A DNA stretch of 64,000 bases, taken from positions 1,116,001 through 1,180,000 of the forward strand of contig JARUPY010000149.1 in the NCBI GenBank assembly GCA_029817715.1, read 5' to 3'. The notes below the pieces were generated by a model. The model did no database searches. It worked only from the letters and a program-made list of their open reading frames with translations, and was not told the origin of the DNA. Shown in pieces: positions 21,276-34,325 of this stretch (position 1 is the stretch's first letter; the number at the start of each line of letters is the position of its first letter). Both the position numbers and the translations under genes were made by a program. This DNA is from Melastoma dodecandrum (Eukaryota > Streptophyta > Magnoliopsida > Myrtales > Melastomataceae).

Positions 21276-24200
21276 TGTAATACCCCAAATTGGACAAATT
21301 GCGTAGATTACGATTATTCACCAATCAAATCAAAATAGCAAAAGAAAGAAAGGAATCATGCAATGAAGGAAACAAATAACTATGATTGATAAACATTGCC
21401 AAAGCAAAGCAAAAGGGGACACGATTATTTTTATCATGAACCTAGACACAAATCTCGTAAAAAAAAAGATCAGATGATCCCTTTTCAGAGAATTATCAGA
21501 TAATCCGAAAATCAGACGTCCCTCTCCTCTCATACGCTCTACCCCTCCGGGAATCGGAGGCTAACTCCTCTACACACATCAATACCGGAGGCCAACTCCT
21601 CTCGACGTACACACAGAAATCGGAGTACATGATTCCTTCTCTCCAGTGCTGACGAGCAAAAGCCTCCAGATCAGCGGACCAGCCGCAACCCTCTCAATTT
21701 TCCTCGGGCCATCCCGAGGCGAGGCAATCCCTCGGTGAGATCTCCTCTCACTTGTTCAACTTATTAAACGGATATCTGTGACGTCTGTTATACTCACCAC
21801 ATTCTGTCTCCTTCTGTCCATCCTTTCTTTTGGTGTTAATGTGCATGAACACACCGCTATTAACGAGTTCGGAATGATCGGAGGCTGAAAATGCGAAGTA
21901 CAACGTCGGCAGTCCTTTCCTGGGGGCGCTGCTCTTCCGTCCAGCGACGGAATTGAGCTAGTTAGGTCCATTCTCTTCCTTTCTTTCTTCTGGTCGTGTA
22001 TGCGTCTAAATCAAGCATGTACAGCCTGACTTGTGACTGATTTTTGGGATGTATGTGTGCTGGAAGTTTGCTGCTGTCGTTGCTTGACGTTTTCGTGCAT
22101 AACTTCTTGCTCAGTGCATGGACTGATCTATTTTTTAACTCTTTGGCTTCCTTTCTTAATGAAGAACAACTTCTCTGTTGAAAAGTTTTCCAGAAAAAAC
22201 CATTTTGGTAGTGTTTTTCCTCTTCGAACGCCAGAGAATGCAGCAGCCCTGTTCCGTGCGTCCGCGGAGCGCGCAGTTGCATTCCATCAGACATATTTTC
22301 GTCTGTACAGCTCGGATTCACTTGAAACCACTTGGAGTCATTTCCTTTTTGGCCCTGATATAACTTTTGTGCTTTAAGCTTCCTCATTTAACACTTTCTT
22401 TGTCGAGTTTTATCTGTTCAAAAAAACAGCTTGATTCTGTACATGAGTGGGATAACTGTTTCGGTTTTTCGGACATAACTCGAACATCCAAGCTCCGTTC
22501 AACCTGAAATTAGTTGGAACGAATCCCCCTTTTAGTTTTCTAAAACTTTTGTGCTATGCATTTTTTTCATTAAACCTACGTATCCTGGTCAAATCTTTAG
22601 TGGAATGCAGTTGACACAAAATGGCATTGCACCCTGCAGCAGACAAGTACCGCTGCAAAGAAAAATATGTATTTTTCAAACCATGTATCTGAATTTTATG
22701 AAATTGGTGTTTTCATAACCATGTTTCATTTTTCTACAACTTTCATATTTTGAGGTTTTACATTCAATTCCATCTAGTCGGTCTAACAATTCAGGGAAGA
22801 CAAAGCCCTCCCTTGCCTCTTGCCTTCTAGCGGCAGAATGAGTAGTCTGTGTACCAGAAGGTATAACTCGCTATGGACTAAATTTAGAACCTAAAGTTAA
22901 AAAGTTAAATTGTTTACAACTTTCATGTTTTACATTTCTCATTTTGAGCAACTTCAATACACGGTCAATGGGGGTCAAGCTCCCCCCCTGTAAGCTGTCC
23001 GACTAGAACATGTCCAGTTTGAACAGCCCCATTCATTGCTTTACTGGCAGCACACCACATGGTATTTTTTCCTAAATTTTGACATGATGGATGATATTCA
23101 AGGTTTTTAGTTCTGGTAAAATTTCATAAATTTTGGATAAGTTTACGGCAAGTTATGAATTTTTTAATCATCATTCGTTTTGTCACAATTCGAGTAAACG
23201 TTCGAAGATTAGCTAAACTTTTCTTTGCCTCGTGGAATAGGATCCCACCATTAGATTTTTTTGTCAAATTTGACAAACATGCTTGTCATTAATCTCTTTA
23301 CTTATATGAATGGTTAGCTCCTTATTCTTTCGATGGCATAACTACTTATGTTTGTATTGAATTTCTTTCAAATTTAATCGATACTAAGGCTTTGTACATC
23401 TATCTCATTTACTTTGTTTTGCATGTAAATCAACGAGGAATTCATCACCAAGGGACATCATTTTTCGACATCAATGAAGACCAATATCAACGGGCCACAC
23501 AACGCCCCGTAAGTCTCAATCCGACTTATTTTATTTAATTTTAATTGTTTCAAATATTCAATTAGAATTTTCTGACCACTGCATTCTTGTTTGATTTGCA
23601 TGAAAATCAATCAAGCTTCACGGAGTTCGACAAAACGAATTTCGAATACTGGAGGCGCGTGAGGAAACCCATGGTGGAAGCACATCTTGAAAGCGGCCTC
23701 AACTGACGAGCCCTACCGATGTAAATCCACCCCAGCGGCTCTCAGGTACATGAGGGAGGTGCGGGCCTCCCGTTTTTTCTTTATTTCCATATGTAACGGG
23801 TCGTGGGACCAAGTGCATAGGCCCACGATCACCACCCTTCCTCGACCCCTTTGATCTCAATAATTGTTTGTGCTTGTCCGCATGCCTTAGGCTCGTAGGT
23901 TTACCGTCGCATGCTTTTTGCCAAACACACATGAGTTCGGGCCCAAAAAGCTCGAATTGGGTCCAACGCCCGTAAAACATTGACATGAGTCCGGAGTCAT
24001 GCCTGGACCGGGTCCAACGCCCGTTAAACAAAAGCAAACTTTTGGAGCAAACGCCACCTCCCTTTTTCGCATGTTAGAATGTAAGAGTTAGTAACTAGGA
24101 ATCCCCGAACCACTTTTTTTCCGACTTTAACAACTTTTATAAATAAAGTCGGTGGCGACTCCATTTAGTTTACCTAGGTTAAACAATAACAACCTTTTTA

Positions 24201-24493
24201 CGGAGCCATTTTGGATGAGGGACTGACGACATGAGCCGTTCCCGATTCTTCCCGAAAGTTCCTTCTTCGGATCATGCTCCGCCTTTCGCCCGTCGTCTCT
24301 TAGGAAAACAGAGACGGTCGGCGAGGGCCCGAGCAGGCCCAGTTAGGAACCCAGGGAGGGATCACCCAATTCCCTTCCGCAGCGTCCGACGCTCGAGTCG
24401 TGACGCCGACCGGTTGGGCCTTTGGGGAGCGGGCTCGGATCCTCGTGTCGTTAGAACCGTCGCGCGCGTGCTAGGCTGGAAGGCGCGCGTACA
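21276..24493 (+). mobile_element. Solo LTR of an Ogre/Tat-type Ty3 retrotransposon
   Basis: Begins TGTAATACCCC and ends GCGCGTACA, that is TG...CA, and is flanked on both sides by ACGCT (21271-21275 and 24494-24498), a 5-bp target duplication. The DUF4220 gene resumes at once after it. Length is 3218 bp with no internal region, so it is a solo LTR left by LTR-LTR recombination. The related copy at 51203-53410 (other strand) continues past the same LTR end into a primer site of the TGGCGACTC...CTGGGGA type, known from Ogre/Tat elements, which supports the lineage and orientation. Confidence 0.85.
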
Positions 24494-25973
24494 ACGCTAC
24501 CAAAAAACAGGCTCTTGGTTTCCACGATCCTTATATTCGTGACTGGTGAGACTAACTACGGGGAGAACCTGAAGAAGACTATTGAGAAAGCTACATCGAG
24601 GATACATATTGATAGCTTCGGCATATTCAACAGCATACTCAATGGCCTCATTGTTGATTTCAGGCCAGATCTTCAGGAATGTATCAAGAGCCGGGAACAC
24701 ATCTTGTGTCATACTACAGAGGAGACATTACGTTTTATCTTGAGGGAACTAAAACTCCTGTATGAAATTCACTACACGAAAATAGTGGCAGCAAGATCCA
24801 CATGGGGAAAGATTGCCCGAGCCATTGCCTTTTACAGCACACTGGTGGCTTTCATTTTGTTCTGCATTGGACATAAGCAGCAGTTTCATGGAGGGGATCT
24901 CGTAATCACATTTGTGCTATTTGTGGGAGTTTTTGTTCTTCATGTAGCCAACATGAAGACGTTTACGACATCCCTTTTCTCAGATTACAATTTAAAGGAC
25001 ATCATTTTGTTCGTCTTAGGGCAGGGGATTTTTCCTGCACTGGTTGTTATTACTTCCTTCTTTGGATTAGGCTCAACTGCCGATCTCGCTCCTTCCAGAC
25101 GAAATGGTCGAATAAAATTGCATCTTTCAATATCTTGTCCCATTGCTTTAAACAGAGAGCCCAAAAGAAAGGTCGAAAGCTACATTTTATATCTCCATGC
25201 TCAAATTTCTTGTGTTCTGGTTTGCCTGATCGATGCTAGTACAATGATAGCAGGTTTTATATGGAACAAGGTACCCGGAGAGAAACATGTATGCAAGGAC
25301 ATCATGGAAAATGTTGCGGGGACCACCGACGCAGCAAGAATGAGGGAATTATATGAGGCAAGGGGAGATCAAGCGCTCAAAAGAATCAGCTGTGACCGAC
25401 TGATGCATTCTATCGAGGGCTTCCCATATGATCATTGATTTGGCACATTGCTACCGAAATCTGCATCAACATGGAGGCAGCGGAAGAAAACATCGACAGG
25501 AAGACAAAGAGGAAGAGGATATTCAGTAAGAAATTGTCGGATTACATGATGTATCTTCTGGTCAGGCGACCACAGTTGATGTCTACAGTGGCTGGAATCA
25601 GCCATATTAGGTACAAAGACACCTGTGCGGAGATGAAGCTGCTCGGGAGGAATAAGTTGGAAGTTCCTACAATGCGGGAGTTCTGCGAGTTGATTCTTAG
25701 GGGACGCGCCAACATCAATGAACCTGCCATCGAAGAGACCAATCCCCCATTCTCAGTATTGAAGGACTTATGCGAGTTGGTTGAGCTACTAAGAGAAAAC
25801 AACAATATGTGGGAGGTCATTTATATGGTGTGGGTGGAGCTGTTGTCGTACGCGTCCGGTCATTACAGAGCAGACTCCCATGCCCGACTGTTGAACGAAG
25901 GCTGTGAATTCATCACTGCCATATGGGTTTTGATGTCTCTCTGTGGCATTGGCGACCAGTTCCCAGAAAATTA
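24494..25973 (+). pseudogene. DUF4220/DUF594 pseudogene, 3' part
   Basis: Resumes after the LTR target duplication with the NxLLV motif and runs through membrane segments 5-8, the intron region and exon 2 with LIWHIATEICINME and the DUF594 block, ending at a stop at 25972-25974. It has an internal loss before NLKKTIEKAT, a frame change near 25090 that lets the frame read through the intron region, and a small deletion near 25435. Together with 20857-21275 it was one gene before the LTR came in. It is most similar to the 12137 copy. Confidence 0.85.
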
Positions 25974-25974
25974 G

Positions 25975-27165
25975 GACTGGACATGTCCTCCGGCAAACAA
26001 AAGATAGGTCAACCATTTCCTCAGTTCTTCTAAGCACTCTTCTTACCATGACTCAAAGACTTCAACTCAATGACATTCATTAATTTTGATTACCTGGGTA
26101 TTAGCCTAAACTTGACCGTATAGTTTTTTTTCTCCATTTGATTTTGAGGACCAATACCAATACCAATAGCAATGATGCTATTACTACTAAATTTGAATTA
26201 AAGAAGCCATCGATATTTTCCACCATTACTTAATTCTTCTAAAGTTGAGTTGAAGATGCCATCGATACTATCCCCCATTACTTACTTTTTCTTTGTTTTT
26301 TTTTTTAAATGCCTCTTATATTAAACAAAATTTGAAACCCACAGCTCCCCAAATTACTAAAGAAATGTTCGGAAAAGTCATTCCGAGCGACTTTTTTTTG
26401 GTACAATAAATAAATAAAGACAAAAGACGTATAAAGTAATATTAATATTTTAATTGGTGTAATTGGCAAGGAGATTTTGGTTCATTTAAGGAGGTCTTGT
26501 TTTCGAAACATATTTACACAGTCAGCCTTGTTAAAAGACCCAGTCGAGTTCGAAACATTTATGGGAATGATGATACGAGTCTTTTGATCATGTGGCTGTT
26601 TGGTGACGGAATCACAACGTCGGAAATATTTTACACTAACTGTCACAGTGGTTCGAATGTGATCATTGTAATGAAAAATGTAATTGTATTTATAAAGCAA
26701 AAGGATTGCTATCAAGTTTGACAGCATACAACCCTGAAATTGATCAGAAGGAATTAAAACGGGAAGGGTGGAGGTCGTAGAATTGATGCTGGTGCGGTAG
26801 ACTCTGACCTCCTGTGGTATGTCGGATGTGAAATGTGTTGAAGTATCGATACTTGTGACGATGACATGATGGAGACGACCGAACAGGAAGCTGGAAATCA
26901 AGGATCTGGAGGCTGGAAATCTGGAAGCTAAGGACTGAGAATCTGGAGAAAACCGAAAGCTTCCGACATATAATGCTCTTTGGCCTTAGATGAATGTCGT
27001 GTGTATGTTAATTGAAGATCATCTTCTTATTTATAGAGAATCATTTTTTGATGATCTTTTTTTTTAACAGAAACAAGTGGGACACAACGTCCCTAAAACT
27101 ACAGTATCATTTCGTAGACTTAGTTTTCGTAGACACCCCCTCTTATAGACATATTGTCTCATAGA
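25975..27165. repeat. Non-coding; second copy of array repeat block
   Basis: 25975-26500 is AT-rich with no recognised feature. About 26560-27110 is the partner of 15055-15610. No coding support on either strand. Confidence 0.55.
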
Positions 27166-27172
27166 CACACTC

Positions 27173-27610
27173 CTACACTATGGCTAGGGACAATCTTAGC
27201 ACTAGGCCGTGTCCAAAATTTCTTGGCGTGAACAGAAGACTCCATGAAAGAAAGAGAGCAATAAATGGGCTACATTGCCAGAAGGCTGGAGAGTAAAGAT
27301 GCCGACAAATATCTATGGAAGAAAGTTTGCGCACCCAAGTTGACAAATAAAAGTGAGTCATGAATGTTGATGATTTGGCAAAGCGCATGTCCGTTGTTGA
27401 AGTTGCTATTCCGACGAAAGCAATGATGGAATCAATAAAATAAACTATGAAGAGCGAGCTTGATCGCAATAATACTTTATTGTAGAGGTCGCCTTCATTT
27501 TCAGCAATACGCAAATACTCACGCCCCGAAACGACCTTCTTGATAAAATGAAGAATGGCTCTAACGAATCCTGCCAAGTAAAGGAATAAGTGAGTAAAGC
27601 GGAATATCAC
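27173..27610 (-). CDS. 145-aa hydrophobic frame, uncertain
   Basis: Open frame on the reverse strand with several hydrophobic stretches (FTHLFLYLAGFVRAI, SSLFIVYFIDSIIAFVGI). The phrase REYLRIAENEGDLYNKVL vaguely recalls the linker before membrane segment 6 of DUF4220 proteins, so it may be an old inverted relic of that family. There is no start context or homologous copy in the window. It may also be chance. Confidence 0.25.
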   Translation of the reverse strand: MIFRFTHLFLYLAGFVRAILHFIKKVVSGREYLRIAENEGDLYNKVLLRSSSLFIVYFIDSIIAFVGIATSTTDMRFAKSSTFMTHFYLSTWVRKLSSIDICRHLYSPAFWQCSPFIALFLSWSLLFTPRNFGHGLVLRLSLAIV

Positions 27611-29925
27611 AATTATCCTGAGTACGGAAAAGATCGAGGGAATATCGGGCCATCTGTATGCACTGAGAGAAAATAATCTACAGAGCTGTATAAATAAATA
27701 ACAAAAACGACCATGAACCTTGACGAAGGCGCCCTTAGAAATAACCTTAATTTCGGATACTACGATAGCTAATCAGTGACAAACGAGTAAATTATTGTGA
27801 GAAAAGTGGATGATTTAACTCACTAAACTCACTAAGCCAAATGACGTGGTATGGTGTTATGCCTCGCTAATGAAATAAATAAAATGTGATGAATAGAAGA
27901 CAAGGAAAAAAAAGAATATAATCGGTATGGTCTCTACATTTTTATTTATAATCTCTCAAAAAGAATTAGTGATATTATAATATCAAAAATAAGGGTATGG
28001 AAGATTTTGAAGAGGAGAGGGTGAATATATTCCTAATTTTAGTCCTAGCACACTGATGATCCAGCGAAATTCCTATAGTCGAGAATATGAATACAAGTAT
28101 ATGGTCACAAGCTCCAGGACGACGAACAATTTAAAGAATTTTGTCCCTGTACATTTGGTTAAAAAGAGGGAAAGAAATAAAATTGGAAATACACAAAGAA
28201 TGTACATTTCCTTTTTTTTTCCGCACAAAGGGGATTAAATAATGTTACATTCCCAAAATAATAATATTTTACACTCCCATTTTCATTTCCTCACATTTGT
28301 AGAAAGATTGAGTTTTGGTTTACCGGCCAAAATTCAGATTAGGCCAAAAAAACAAGCTGATATCATCCGAAGAAATGTTATTTGGGAAGTGGCATAAAAT
28401 TGGCTAGAAAATTTCCTCATAATTGGGAAAGTGCGCTTTTCAAGATTTCTTAGTACCCAACATGCGTCCAGAAGAACTTGAGTTGGAGAGTCTTCGGATA
28501 GAGCTTGCCCATTGTCGCAAAGATTTTGAAGAAGAAAGCAAGAATGCTGAGGATCTTAATAATGCGACAAGGAAGGCGAAAGTGAAAAGTATGAGCACGG
28601 TCCGTGTCATCGTGGAGACCATGATGGGTGATTAGATAAATAAATTGGGATTAAATGCGTACGTTGTGAATTCATTGTTCAAGAAATTCGAGATATATGT
28701 GTACAGTTTTTACATCCATGAACAACAACTCACCCACAAGATGATATAGCAAACAAGTATCTGGAATAAGGAGGTACTCTTGCTTCAAGTTAATGCGTTG
28801 AGTAGCACATTATAAAGAACCCAACACCGTGAACAAGGTGTTGATGAGAATAATTAGTGTTTCTGTTACCTTTACTTCATCAACCGTCAATGACTCCATA
28901 AAATCTGCTAGTGTTAATCAAGAAATGAGTGCGCAATTAATCATCTCAGATATTGTCATAGCGTAGTGGGCATGCACCGAATTATACATATTTGAATACG
29001 AGATTACGACACCACGACGAGTTCTACATCCGATTTCTAATTATTTTTTTAGCTAAATGAGTGCAAGGCTCCATGGCCCTTGGCCTCTGTATGCAGAAGA
29101 TATTCGGCGGCATCGTCATATTCTTGGTGTGCTCTGTTTCACGCGTGAATCCTTACTCTGTGCTGGTAGTCATCTAATCCACCCACGCTCCATTGTCTTT
29201 GAAATTCCTATCGTCTAAAGTCCACTAAGAGGCGGTGAATTAATCTTTTCACTCAAAAGAATTTTCGCGACAACCTCAAAATGGAAGACTTAACTTCTGT
29301 GATTTACAGAAGGTTAAAGACAAATCGAATCACAAAGTTTTATAGGAGTTCTTCTTCACTAATGTCGCTTATGGAGTATTCCTAAATCTTGCCTTCGTTG
29401 CCCATACTCTCGAGCACGTAATGAACCTCTGTCACTAGAAGAAGTCGACGTCCTTGTCAACACCTTATCGACGTATGTCTGTATCTCGCACTCGAATTTT
29501 CACATGTAATTGTTCTTCTGTTTGTATGGGTTTAATGATTAATTAAATATATTTTATGGTATATTAAGGGAATCAAAATTATTTAAAATTATTTGATTGA
29601 CGATTTACTTTTCTATGGGAGTGGATATATTTCCTTTAAGGAAATAAATCACTTTATATATCAAATTTTTTCTTGCATCCAGATTCATGATGAATCATGG
29701 CAAAGTGTGATGATCATGTGTTGTATGAGGTTGACTCCTTGAAGAAAAATAATAGAAATGCCACCACCCTGACTCTGTGGCGAATGTAGCATTCTTTACT
29801 AAACTGACAACTTCTTTGTGGTTGGGCGGGATCATCTCCCATTTTCTTTCTCATTTTCTTCAAGTATCGTCCAGTCCGAGTCTTTCTTTACTAATTTTTT
29901 TAAAAAACGTTTTTTTACTCCACAC
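27611..29925. other. Intergenic; no confident gene
   Basis: AT-rich. A 70-codon frame at 28423-28635 is rich in Glu/Leu/Lys but unrecognised. Near 29085-29135 a short stretch (CCTCTGTATGCAG, CATATTCTTGGT) recalls the DUF4220 first exon in decayed form. Near 29290-29350 a stretch ending in GTTTTATAGGAG resembles 49525-49580 and may be an LTR scrap. I see no complete gene. Confidence 0.4.
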
Positions 29926-29929
29926 AGAA

Positions 29930-30600
29930 GAAAAAGAGAAATGATTAGGGAGGTTGATATGAATGTACACTTTCACTGCACACGTTACCTTCTTTTTTTA
30001 TGTTGATGCCAGACATTTCAGGCTATTGAGACGTGCCGACATGACAGTTGATATTGGAAGAATGGATGACACACCGTCGACGAAACTCGTCGCCGAAATT
30101 AACATTAACATGATCATCATCCTTTGTCTTACCTTCGAAATCGTCATTGACTAATAGGACTAACCGTAAAAATGTCAAGTAACAAGAGCGGGAAAAACAT
30201 TACATGGTCGGTGTATGAACCTCTCTACACGAAAATATGAGGGCAGCAAATTTGAAGATCAAGTGTCAATAATTCGAGAAGAGTCTTTCTTTACTAATTT
30301 GTTTGAGATTATATCAACACAAACAAACAAACAAAGGTTGGGTGAGCAATCCTTTTTTGAATTGTTATCCTTCTTAAAACACGTTTATTTTCTTTACTTA
30401 TAATAATAATGATGATAATATAATTGAAGTTCACACCACACCGAAGAAAAAAGAGAAATGATTAAGGAGGTTGATATGATTGTATACTTTCACTGCATAC
30501 GTTACCTTCTTTCTTTTTGTTGATGCCAGATATTTCAGGCCGTTGAGAAATGCCGACATGACAGTTAACATTGGAAGAATGGATGACATACTGTCTCAAT
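29930..30600. repeat. Imperfect direct duplication, about 150 bp units
   Basis: About 29930-30080 and 30435-30595 share GAGAAATGATTA(G)GGAGGTTGATATGA, TGATGCCAGA(C/T)ATTTCAGGC and GACATGACAGTT. The spacing is about 505 bp. Between them lies the GGTCGGTGTATGAACC segment also found near 11580. Confidence 0.65.
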
Positions 30601-30718
30601 GAGGTTATATATTCATATGAGAAGATTATGACTATTATCCATCTCTCCCTTCTTAGTCTTCGCCTTCCCCCTCTGAGGCTATCAATCTTTTAGTCTTCGC
30701 CCTTCCCCCTCTGAGGCC

Positions 30719-32780
30719 ATGGATTTTGCCTCCACAGCCGCGGCCATGCAGAACCAATGGAACCTGTTGAGTATCCGGGGTTTCATGATCCTTAGCCTCT
30801 GTGTGCAGGTACTTCTCACCAACGTTGCCCCTTATAGGCAGCGGACGTCCAACCGCTACGTCATATTCATGGTTTGGTCAGCTTACATTCTATCTGATTG
30901 GGCTGCAACGTTTACATTCGGGCTGATCTCGAATGCCGGGTGCCGGAACTTGGAGAATAGTGAAGCACAGGTCCCTCCTGATGTCCTAGCTTTCTGGACA
31001 GCTTTCCTTCTGGTCCATCTGGGGGGTCCCGACAACATAACTGCCTTCTCCATGGAGGATAATGCCCTATGGATGCGCCACATCATTGGCCTCGTCGCCC
31101 AAATTTTTGTGTTTATGTACATCTTTGTGAAGACCCTACCAAACAACAGGCTCTTGGTTCCCACGATCCTGGTATTCGTGACTGGTGTGATTAACTATGG
31201 GGAGAGGAGTCGGGCTCTGTATCTCGCAAGCTTGGAGAACCTGAAGAAGACCATTAAGAAAGATACAGGAGAGGAACAAAGTGGGCGCTTCCGCATATTC
31301 CACACCATACTCAAGGGCCTCGTTGTGGATATCGTGCCGGATCTTCAGGAATGTGACAAAAGCAGGACGTACATCATGCGTTCTCCGTCACTATTACGTC
31401 GTACCTCTACGTCAACATTACAGCTTATCTCTAAGGAACTAAATCTCCTGTATGAACTTCTCTACACGAAAATAAAGGCGTCAAATTCCACGTGGGGAAA
31501 GATTGTCCGAGGCATCGCCTCTTACAGCACATTGGTGGCATTCATTTTGTTCTGCATTGGACATAAGCACCAGTTTCACAGAGGGGATCTCGTAATCACA
31601 TATGCACTATTTGCAGGAGTTTTTATTCTTCATGGAGCCAACACGATGACGTTAATGAGATCTTATTTTCCCAAAGTCAAGAGTTTAAAGGATATCTCTT
31701 TGGTGGTCTTCGAGCTGGGGATTTTTCTACCTTTGTTTTTATTTGGATTGGCTTTAATTTTTCTGCTCCCCTTCGGCTCAGTCTTTGAACACATAATTAA
31801 TCGAAGGGATTGGTTGAAAAAAATGGGATATTTCAATATCTTGTCCCATTGCTTCAAACAGAGCACCCTAAAGAAAGCTGGGAAGAAAGGTAAAAAGTAC
31901 ACTCACTTCGTCTTCCACTACTCTCAGGTGCTCAAATTCCTTTTGTTCTGGTTTACCGATCGATGCTTCTACAATGATAGCAGGTTTTATATGGAACAAG
32001 CTAGCCGGAGAGAGACATGTGTCCTGGGAAGACATTGATGAATCGTTGTGGATCTCTGTATCCACTGACATCATGAAAAAGGCTAACGAGAGAATGGACG
32101 AGGCAAGATTGAGAGAATTATATGAAGCGAGGGGAGATCGGGCGCTCAAACGACTCGGTTGTAACCAACTGATCCCATATATTGAGGGCTTCCAGTTCGA
32201 GCAAACGCTTTTGATCTGGCACATTGCTACCGAAATCTGCCTCAACTTGGAGGCAACGGCATGTTACATTGGCAATAAGGAAAGGGAGCAGAAGAGGAGT
32301 TTCAGTAAGAAATTGTCAGATTACATGATGTACCTTTTGGTCAGGCGACCAAAGTTGATGTCTGCAGTGGCTGGAATCAGCCATATTAGGTACAAAGACA
32401 CATGTGCGGAGGTGAAGCTTCTTGCGAGGAAGAAGTTGGAGGATCATACAATGCAGGGGTTCTGTGAGTTGATTCTTCGGGAACGTGCCAAAATCGTTGA
32501 AGCCGAAATCAAAGAGAACAATCACCCATTCTCAGTAGTGAAGGACTCGTGTGAGTTGGTTGAGCTACTAAGAGGAAACAACAATATGTGGGAGGTCCTT
32601 TATATGGTGTGGGTGGAGCTGTTGTTGTACGCAGCCGGTCATTGTAGAGCAGACTCCCATGCCCGAGTGCTGAGTGAAGGCAGTGAATGCATCACTGCTG
32701 TATGGGTTTTGATGTCTCTCTGTGGCATCGGCGACCACTTCCCTGTAAATTCCCCTAGTCCTGATGGAACCACCCCATAA
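30719..32780 (+). CDS. DUF4220/DUF594 membrane protein (intact copy)
   Basis: Two exons, 30719-31889 and 31984-32780, joined in phase across a 94-bp GT-AG intron (GTAAAAAG...GATAGCAG), giving 655 aa. The start MDFASTAAAMQNQW lies just after a duplicated CCCCCTCTGAGGC motif, and TATATATT at 30606 is a candidate TATA box. Exon 1 has eight likely membrane segments (about residues 19-35, 46-70, 89-103, 122-139, 145-160, 264-281, 290-310, 335-355), the DUF4220 region. Exon 2 is mainly soluble, with LLIWHIATEICLNLE and the C-terminal DUF594 block (MVWVELLLYAAGHC, LMSLCGIGDHFP). Length and layout fit the plant DUF4220/DUF594 family. Biochemical role is unknown. It is the only copy here with no frame damage, so it may be the functional member of the array. 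Confidence 0.85.
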
Positions 32781-33222
32781 TCAAACCCACCAAGAGTGCC
32801 GAGTCTCTGATTCTACGGGATGATCCACCGGCCAGCAGGGTGGCAGGAGCGCCAAGATTGTCGTCCCGTTGCTTCAAACAATTATGTTGCGATTTTCTTT
32901 TTCTTGTTAATGGAAAGGTGGAAATGTTCGCTGTTTAATATTGCAAATTTAAAATAATACAAGTAATGATCATTATATGACCGACCCATCATTAATCAAA
33001 GTCCGGATCTGGTTTATACTTATGCTAACAAAGTCCCTCTCTTCCGGCCGGTCGTTCAACATTTCGACTGTGTCGGTGGCTCATTCAAATTCTCGGTTAG
33101 GTGTGTTGCCGAGATGGAAACATCATTTAGAGACCTTCCGGAGACGACATGGTCAAAACTTCTAAACAAACCATCATTTAGAGACCTTCCGGAGAACGAC
33201 AGGGTCAAAACTTCTAAACAAG
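32781..33222. other. Downstream block of the 30719 unit
   Basis: Matches 18960-19500. A 30-base phrase (CATCATTTAGAGACCTTCCGG) is repeated at 33120 and 33170, a small local tandem duplication absent from the sister block. No coding support. Confidence 0.5.
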
Positions 33223-33630
33223 TTGAAGGGCCTGAAAGGAAGACTGAACCAGGTGCTTGCCCCAAACGGCGAAATGGAGCAACTTATTCGTGATCTCTCA
33301 TTGAGAGTGTGGCCACCGGAAGCTGCTCCGGTGGCCCCAGCTGGTGCGGAAGCTGCAAATGCCAATGGAGTGGCTGCACATGTGTTGAGGGTGTGGCGAC
33401 GGGATGAGGATGCCGAGCAAGTCGCCTCGGTCGACAATCACAACGTCGCCAAGGATCCAAATGCCGATGAAGCGGCTGTTGGTGCGTTGAGGGTGCCGCA
33501 ACGGGTCGGGGATGCTGATCAAGTCGCCACGGTTGGAATGACCACATCTTGGAAGCTGCTGTGGTGTATCCAAATGCCGATCAAGCAGCGGCATCATCAA
33601 CGACTCGTAATGGAAATTTTGGCCGGTTAA
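33223..33630 (+). pseudogene. Repeat-tail region, 135-aa open frame
   Basis: Open frame with AAHVLRVWRRDEDAEQVASVDNHN followed by NADEAAVGALRVPQ...DADQVATV, two degenerate repeats of about 33-36 residues. It is the counterpart of 19580-19887 and of the tail fused to the gene at 8717. It is open here but may only be part of a larger transcript. Function unknown. Confidence 0.4.
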
Positions 33631-34316
33631 GGAAAATATTTCGGTGGTAGGTTTTTTTTGTTGTATTTTCCCCTCTGAGCTCTTTTTGACTTGTAAAAGT
33701 ATCAGAGCTTTCCTTACCATGGAACAAACAAGACCGACTGAGATTCTCAATCGTTTGATGAAAATGTAACTAGAATATTAGTTTCACGTAACTAACCTTC
33801 AATTTGAAATTGTTCACGTAATCATGTTTGTGGATAATAAGAATTAATCAAATATCGCTAATCATGTTTAACGATTTTTATGAAAATTTAAGATTAATCT
33901 TATTCTAATTGCATGTTATTAAAACTTGATTAATGGTGAGTGCATTAGTTTAGTGGCCAATTTGAGGGATCTATGTGATATTTTTCCCAACTCCATTACA
34001 ATGTTTCCGCGTTGATTCTGCGGTCATCAATGTGAAGATGGGCTCTGTTATATGCGATTATCTATAAAGCCGGGGCGTCAGGTGCTGAATTTAAATTGTG
34101 CTCGTCACTCTCAAAGGTATGGAAGCAACGGCCAAGGCTAAAATCTCGAGTCCTGAACTCCCGTGAGTACGGATATATAATCGCAGAAAACCGTCAATAT
34201 TGGCAACTATTTTGACATATCGCAATTTGTTTATACATGTGCGCATTTTTTTTATATGTCGTTTTACTGTTCAGACATGTCTACCTGTTTTTATATAATG
34301 TCCAAACTCACGGGAG
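33631..34316. repeat. Non-coding block, partner of 19888-20480, then EA flank
   Basis: 33631-34205 matches 19888-20470. 34206-34316 is different AT-rich DNA into which EA inserted. No gene seen. Confidence 0.6.
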
Positions 34317-34325
34317 TTAGTGATA
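34317..34325 (+). repeat. 9-bp target duplication TTAGTGATA, 5' flank of EA
   Basis: Directly precedes the GGCC start of EA. Its partner is not at the EA right end but at 39977-39985 in reverse orientation, beside the 3' end of EB. Confidence 0.85.

Noticed and set aside
22033..22377. 114-codon open frame inside the solo LTR
   Set aside because: No recognisable domain and it lies wholly within the LTR; treated as chance.
24231..24542. 103-codon Arg/Pro-rich frame at the end of the solo LTR
   Set aside because: It crosses the LTR border and target duplication into the DUF4220 pseudogene, so it cannot be a native gene.
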